Assembly: GCA_036567205.1 (NCBI GenBank)
Contig: DATCVA010000345.1
Span: 1 to 17,189, forward strand
Direction: 5' to 3'
Source: DATCVA01 sp036567205
Lineage (GTDB): Bacteria > Pseudomonadota > Gammaproteobacteria > Burkholderiales > Burkholderiaceae_B
DNA length: 17,189 bases
The translations under genes and the position numbers were made by a program. Of the stretch, positions 15,457 to 17,189 are shown one piece after another. The stretch's first letter is position 1. Each line of letters starts with the position of its first letter. A model generated the notes under the pieces. It did not search any database. It had not been told where the DNA came from and saw nothing but the letters and a program-made list of their open reading frames with translations.

Positions 15457-15473
15457 AGTTTAGCCCCTAAACT
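15457..15473. promoter_or_regulatory. Second palindrome in the module C control region
   Basis: AGTTTAG, CCC, CTAAACT is a perfect 7-bp inverted repeat with a three-base centre, 18 bases beyond the first palindrome. It may be a second operator or a promoter-proximal site for either direction. It differs in sequence from the first palindrome, so the two may bind different proteins. Confidence 0.4.
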
Positions 15474-15510
15474 AAAAAGCAGAAAAAACCTTATCAGCAA
15501 AACACACCGC

Positions 15511-15606
15511 CAAGCTGAATCGTCGGCCGGGCTTGACCAATATGTAAAGGCCGAACAGGCACGCTGGTTCAAGGTCGTAAAAGACAACAACATTACGGTG
15601 AACTAA
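15511..15606 (+). pseudogene. C-terminal remnant of a third Bug/TctC-type gene
   Basis: The last 31 codons before TAA 15604 encode QAESSAGLDQYVKAEQARWF, then KVVKDNNITVN. This matches the ending of Bug solute-binding proteins: an 'F/Y-x-x-E-x-x-R/K-W' helix followed by KVVK-x-x-x-I, and it can be compared with ENVKWLQVMKDANIQPD in the intact module B protein. The remaining ~290 codons, with signal peptide and ligand domain, are missing, and the sequence just upstream is the IclR control region. An internal deletion therefore joined the promoter region to the 3' end of the gene. The crotonase starts 29 bases further on, as expected if Bug was once the first gene of this operon. It cannot make a working binding protein. 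Confidence 0.82.
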
Positions 15607-15635
15607 GGTCACCGGCATTACACAGGGAACTAAGC

Positions 15636-16460
15636 ATGTCCAGTAATTTAATCGATCTGCGCGTCCGCGAGGGCGTCGCCACTATTTATCTGAATCGTCC
15701 CGAAAAACGCAATGCCATGAGCGACGACATGCGCACCGAATTCATTGCCGCGCTCGAACAGGTAGCCGGCGACGACACGATCCGCGCCCTGATACTCACG
15801 GGTAATGGCAAGGGTTTCTGCGCCGGGGGCGATGTCGCCGGCATGGAACGACGAATGCAGGCACCTAGTGGAGAAGTCGGGTTCAATGGGTGGGCTCGCC
15901 AGCAACGCGTACACCATACCGTTTCATTACTGCACACCATGCCCAAACCGACCATAGCAGCGGTCAACGGCGCCGCATCAGGCCTGGGTGCCGACACCGC
16001 ATTAAGCTGCGATTTCATTATTGCCAGCGAAGCGGCAAGCTTCACCTGGTCCTACATTAATCGCGGGCTGATACCCGACGGCGGCGGCATGTATTTCCTG
16101 CCCCGGCGGGTGGGGCTCTCCAAAGCCAAAGAACTGATTTTCAGCGGCCGAAAAATAGAGGCCGATGAAGCGCTTCGCCTGGGCATCGCCGACCGCGTAA
16201 GCAGTGCCGAGACATTGCTGGACGATGCGCAGCAATGGGCTAGTGAACTAAGCCAAGGCTCCAGAACAGCACTGGCGCTAGGAAAAACCATAATCAATCA
16301 AACCTTCGAGCTGCCAGCCGCCCAGGTATTTGCCCAAGGCAGCCAGGCCCAGGGAATTTGCTATACCAGCGCCGAACACCACGAATCGGTCATGGCATTT
16401 TTAAACAAAAGCACCGACGCAAAAAAGCTATCGGGCGCCGGGACGGACCCGGTCAAATGA
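15636..16460 (+). CDS. Enoyl-CoA hydratase/isomerase (crotonase) family, PaaG-like
   Basis: A 274-residue crotonase-fold enzyme acting on an acyl-CoA thioester. The NRPEKRNAM motif (residues 20-28), the oxyanion-hole segment FCAGGD (61-66) and NGAASGLGAD (111-120) are all present. Aligned with rat enoyl-CoA hydratase, Glu144 is replaced by D120 and Glu164 by Y140, so classical water addition is unlikely. The segment RGLIPDGGG, with D148, matches the PDxGG motif whose Asp is catalytic in PaaG, a ring-epoxide/enoyl isomerase. A PaaG-like isomerase, or another crotonase using a single Asp, is my best reading. The ribosome site AGGGAAC precedes ATG 15636. Its TGA overlaps the ATG of the CoA ligase gene (ATGA), so the two are coupled. 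Confidence 0.88.
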   Translation: MSSNLIDLRVREGVATIYLNRPEKRNAMSDDMRTEFIAALEQVAGDDTIRALILTGNGKGFCAGGDVAGMERRMQAPSGEVGFNGWARQQRVHHTVSLLHTMPKPTIAAVNGAASGLGADTALSCDFIIASEAASFTWSYINRGLIPDGGGMYFLPRRVGLSKAKELIFSGRKIEADEALRLGIADRVSSAETLLDDAQQWASELSQGSRTALALGKTIINQTFELPAAQVFAQGSQAQGICYTSAEHHESVMAFLNKSTDAKKLSGAGTDPVK

Positions 16461-17189
16461 ACGCGATCGAACGCCTTTTAAAGCCCCGCAGCGTCGCCAT
16501 TGTTGGCGCCTCTGCCGACATGAATAAAACCGCCGGCCGTCCCGTTGCATACTTGCGCAAACATGGGTTTGCGGGTCAGATATACCCGATCAACCCGCGT
16601 GCCGACGACATCGACGGCCTGCGTTGCTATGCCGATATTCAATCGCTGCCCGAAGTGCCGGATGTCGGCATCGTCCTGCTGGGCGCAGAGCGCGCGCATC
16701 AGGCGGTACGCGAACTGGCCGCGCGCGGCACCTCGGCGGCTATTGTGCTGGCCAGCGGCTACACCGAAACCGGCGAAGCCGGCGCACAAAGACAGCAACA
16801 ACTAATAGATGCAGCGGGCAATATGCGGATACTGGGCCCAAACACCATCGGCCTGGTTAATCTGACCGACAACATCCCTTTGTCTGCCAGCGGCGCCCTC
16901 GAGATGGACCACTTCTCCTCCGGCTCTATCGGAGTTGTCTCACAAAGCGGCGGAATACTTGGCTCGCTACTGTCGCGCGCAGCAGCCCGCGGCATAGGGT
17001 TGTCCAAACTCGTTTCAACAAGCAACGAAGCCGACCTTGAACTGGCTGATTTTATCGACTATCTTGCCGATGACGACGCCACCAAGGTCATTGCCCTGTA
17101 TATCGAAACCGTGCGCTACCCCGAAAAATTCCGAGCCGCCGCAATGAAGGCCGCACGCGCCGGTAAACCAATCGTTGCATTCAAAATAG
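16457..17189 (+). CDS. Acetate--CoA ligase (ADP-forming)-type acyl-CoA synthetase, N-terminal part
   Basis: The first 244 codons of a large protein that runs off the window. It begins MNAIERLLKPRSVAIVGASA, the CoA-binding Rossmann domain (about residues 1-125, with GFAGQIYPINPRAD and RILGPNTIGLVN). The succinyl-CoA-ligase-like domain starts around residue 150 (GSIGVVSQSGGILGSLLSRA) and includes the STSNEADLELADFIDYL segment. This arrangement is that of NDP-forming acyl-CoA synthetases and related protein acetyltransferases, usually about 700 residues with a C-terminal ATP-grasp domain. The phosphorylated His (typically S-H-T-G) would lie just beyond the window. It overlaps the crotonase stop by four bases. 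It probably forms, or releases energy from, the CoA thioester handled by the crotonase; the direction and substrate are unknown. Confidence 0.9.
   Translation, partial: MNAIERLLKPRSVAIVGASADMNKTAGRPVAYLRKHGFAGQIYPINPRADDIDGLRCYADIQSLPEVPDVGIVLLGAERAHQAVRELAARGTSAAIVLASGYTETGEAGAQRQQQLIDAAGNMRILGPNTIGLVNLTDNIPLSASGALEMDHFSSGSIGVVSQSGGILGSLLSRAAARGIGLSKLVSTSNEADLELADFIDYLADDDATKVIALYIETVRYPEKFRAAAMKAARAGKPIVAFKI

Noticed and set aside
15244..15510. Long open frame leading into the Bug remnant from inside the IclR gene
   Set aside because: It is antisense to the IclR coding sequence and then crosses its control region; only the part from 15511 resembles a protein family.
1..17189. CRISPR arrays, insertion-sequence ends, integrase or tRNA attachment sites
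   Set aside because: No regularly spaced repeats, transposase or integrase fragments, or tRNA-like cloverleaf sequence could be seen on either strand.

Overview
The window looks like a chromosomal segment of a moderately GC-rich betaproteobacterium, most likely Alcaligenaceae (Bordetella/Pusillimonas/Castellaniella type). The indications are hpnD-hpnE squalene genes, orphan Bug (TctC-type) solute-binding proteins sitting beside LysR or IclR regulators and catabolic enzymes, and short promoters of the GC-rich betaproteobacterial kind. The genus is an inference from gene content; no rRNA or marker gene is present.

Layout. (1) 1-1979: the 3' part of hpnD and a complete hpnE, translationally overlapped, for squalene/hopanoid precursor synthesis. 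(2) 2025-2612: a decayed C-terminal remnant of a subtilisin-like S8 protease, followed by a small intact gene resembling a free-standing protease propeptide/inhibitor (I9-like). (3) 2625-4234: a DMT/EamA exporter facing a Lon-substrate-binding-domain protein. (4) 4390-9380, module A: a divergent LysR regulator and a leftward operon of flavin monooxygenase, LigW-like amidohydrolase decarboxylase and Bug protein, which looks like a small aromatic-acid pathway. (5) 9497-12816, module B: an IclR regulator divergent from a cyclase-family hydrolase plus YciI-like protein, with a second Bug protein after the regulator and a strong terminator at 12885-12919. (6) 12975-14514: YkgJ-type cysteine-cluster protein, PhnA/YjdM zinc-ribbon protein and a spermidine-synthase-like protein. 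(7) 14597-17189, module C: a third regulator (IclR) divergent from a PaaG-like crotonase and the start of an ADP-forming acyl-CoA synthetase. Only the last ~31 codons of a third Bug gene survive between them.

Modules A, B and C share one design: a regulator, a periplasmic binding protein without its membrane partners, and two or more enzymes for an organic acid or aromatic substrate. The most informative observations are the two gene remnants (S8 protease and third Bug protein), the retained partner of the lost protease, the LigW-like active-site layout in module A, the non-canonical catalytic residues of the cyclase and crotonase, and dyad-symmetric operator candidates beside all three regulators. 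I found no CRISPR array, insertion sequence, tRNA or rRNA, and nothing that clearly amounts to a new defence system.
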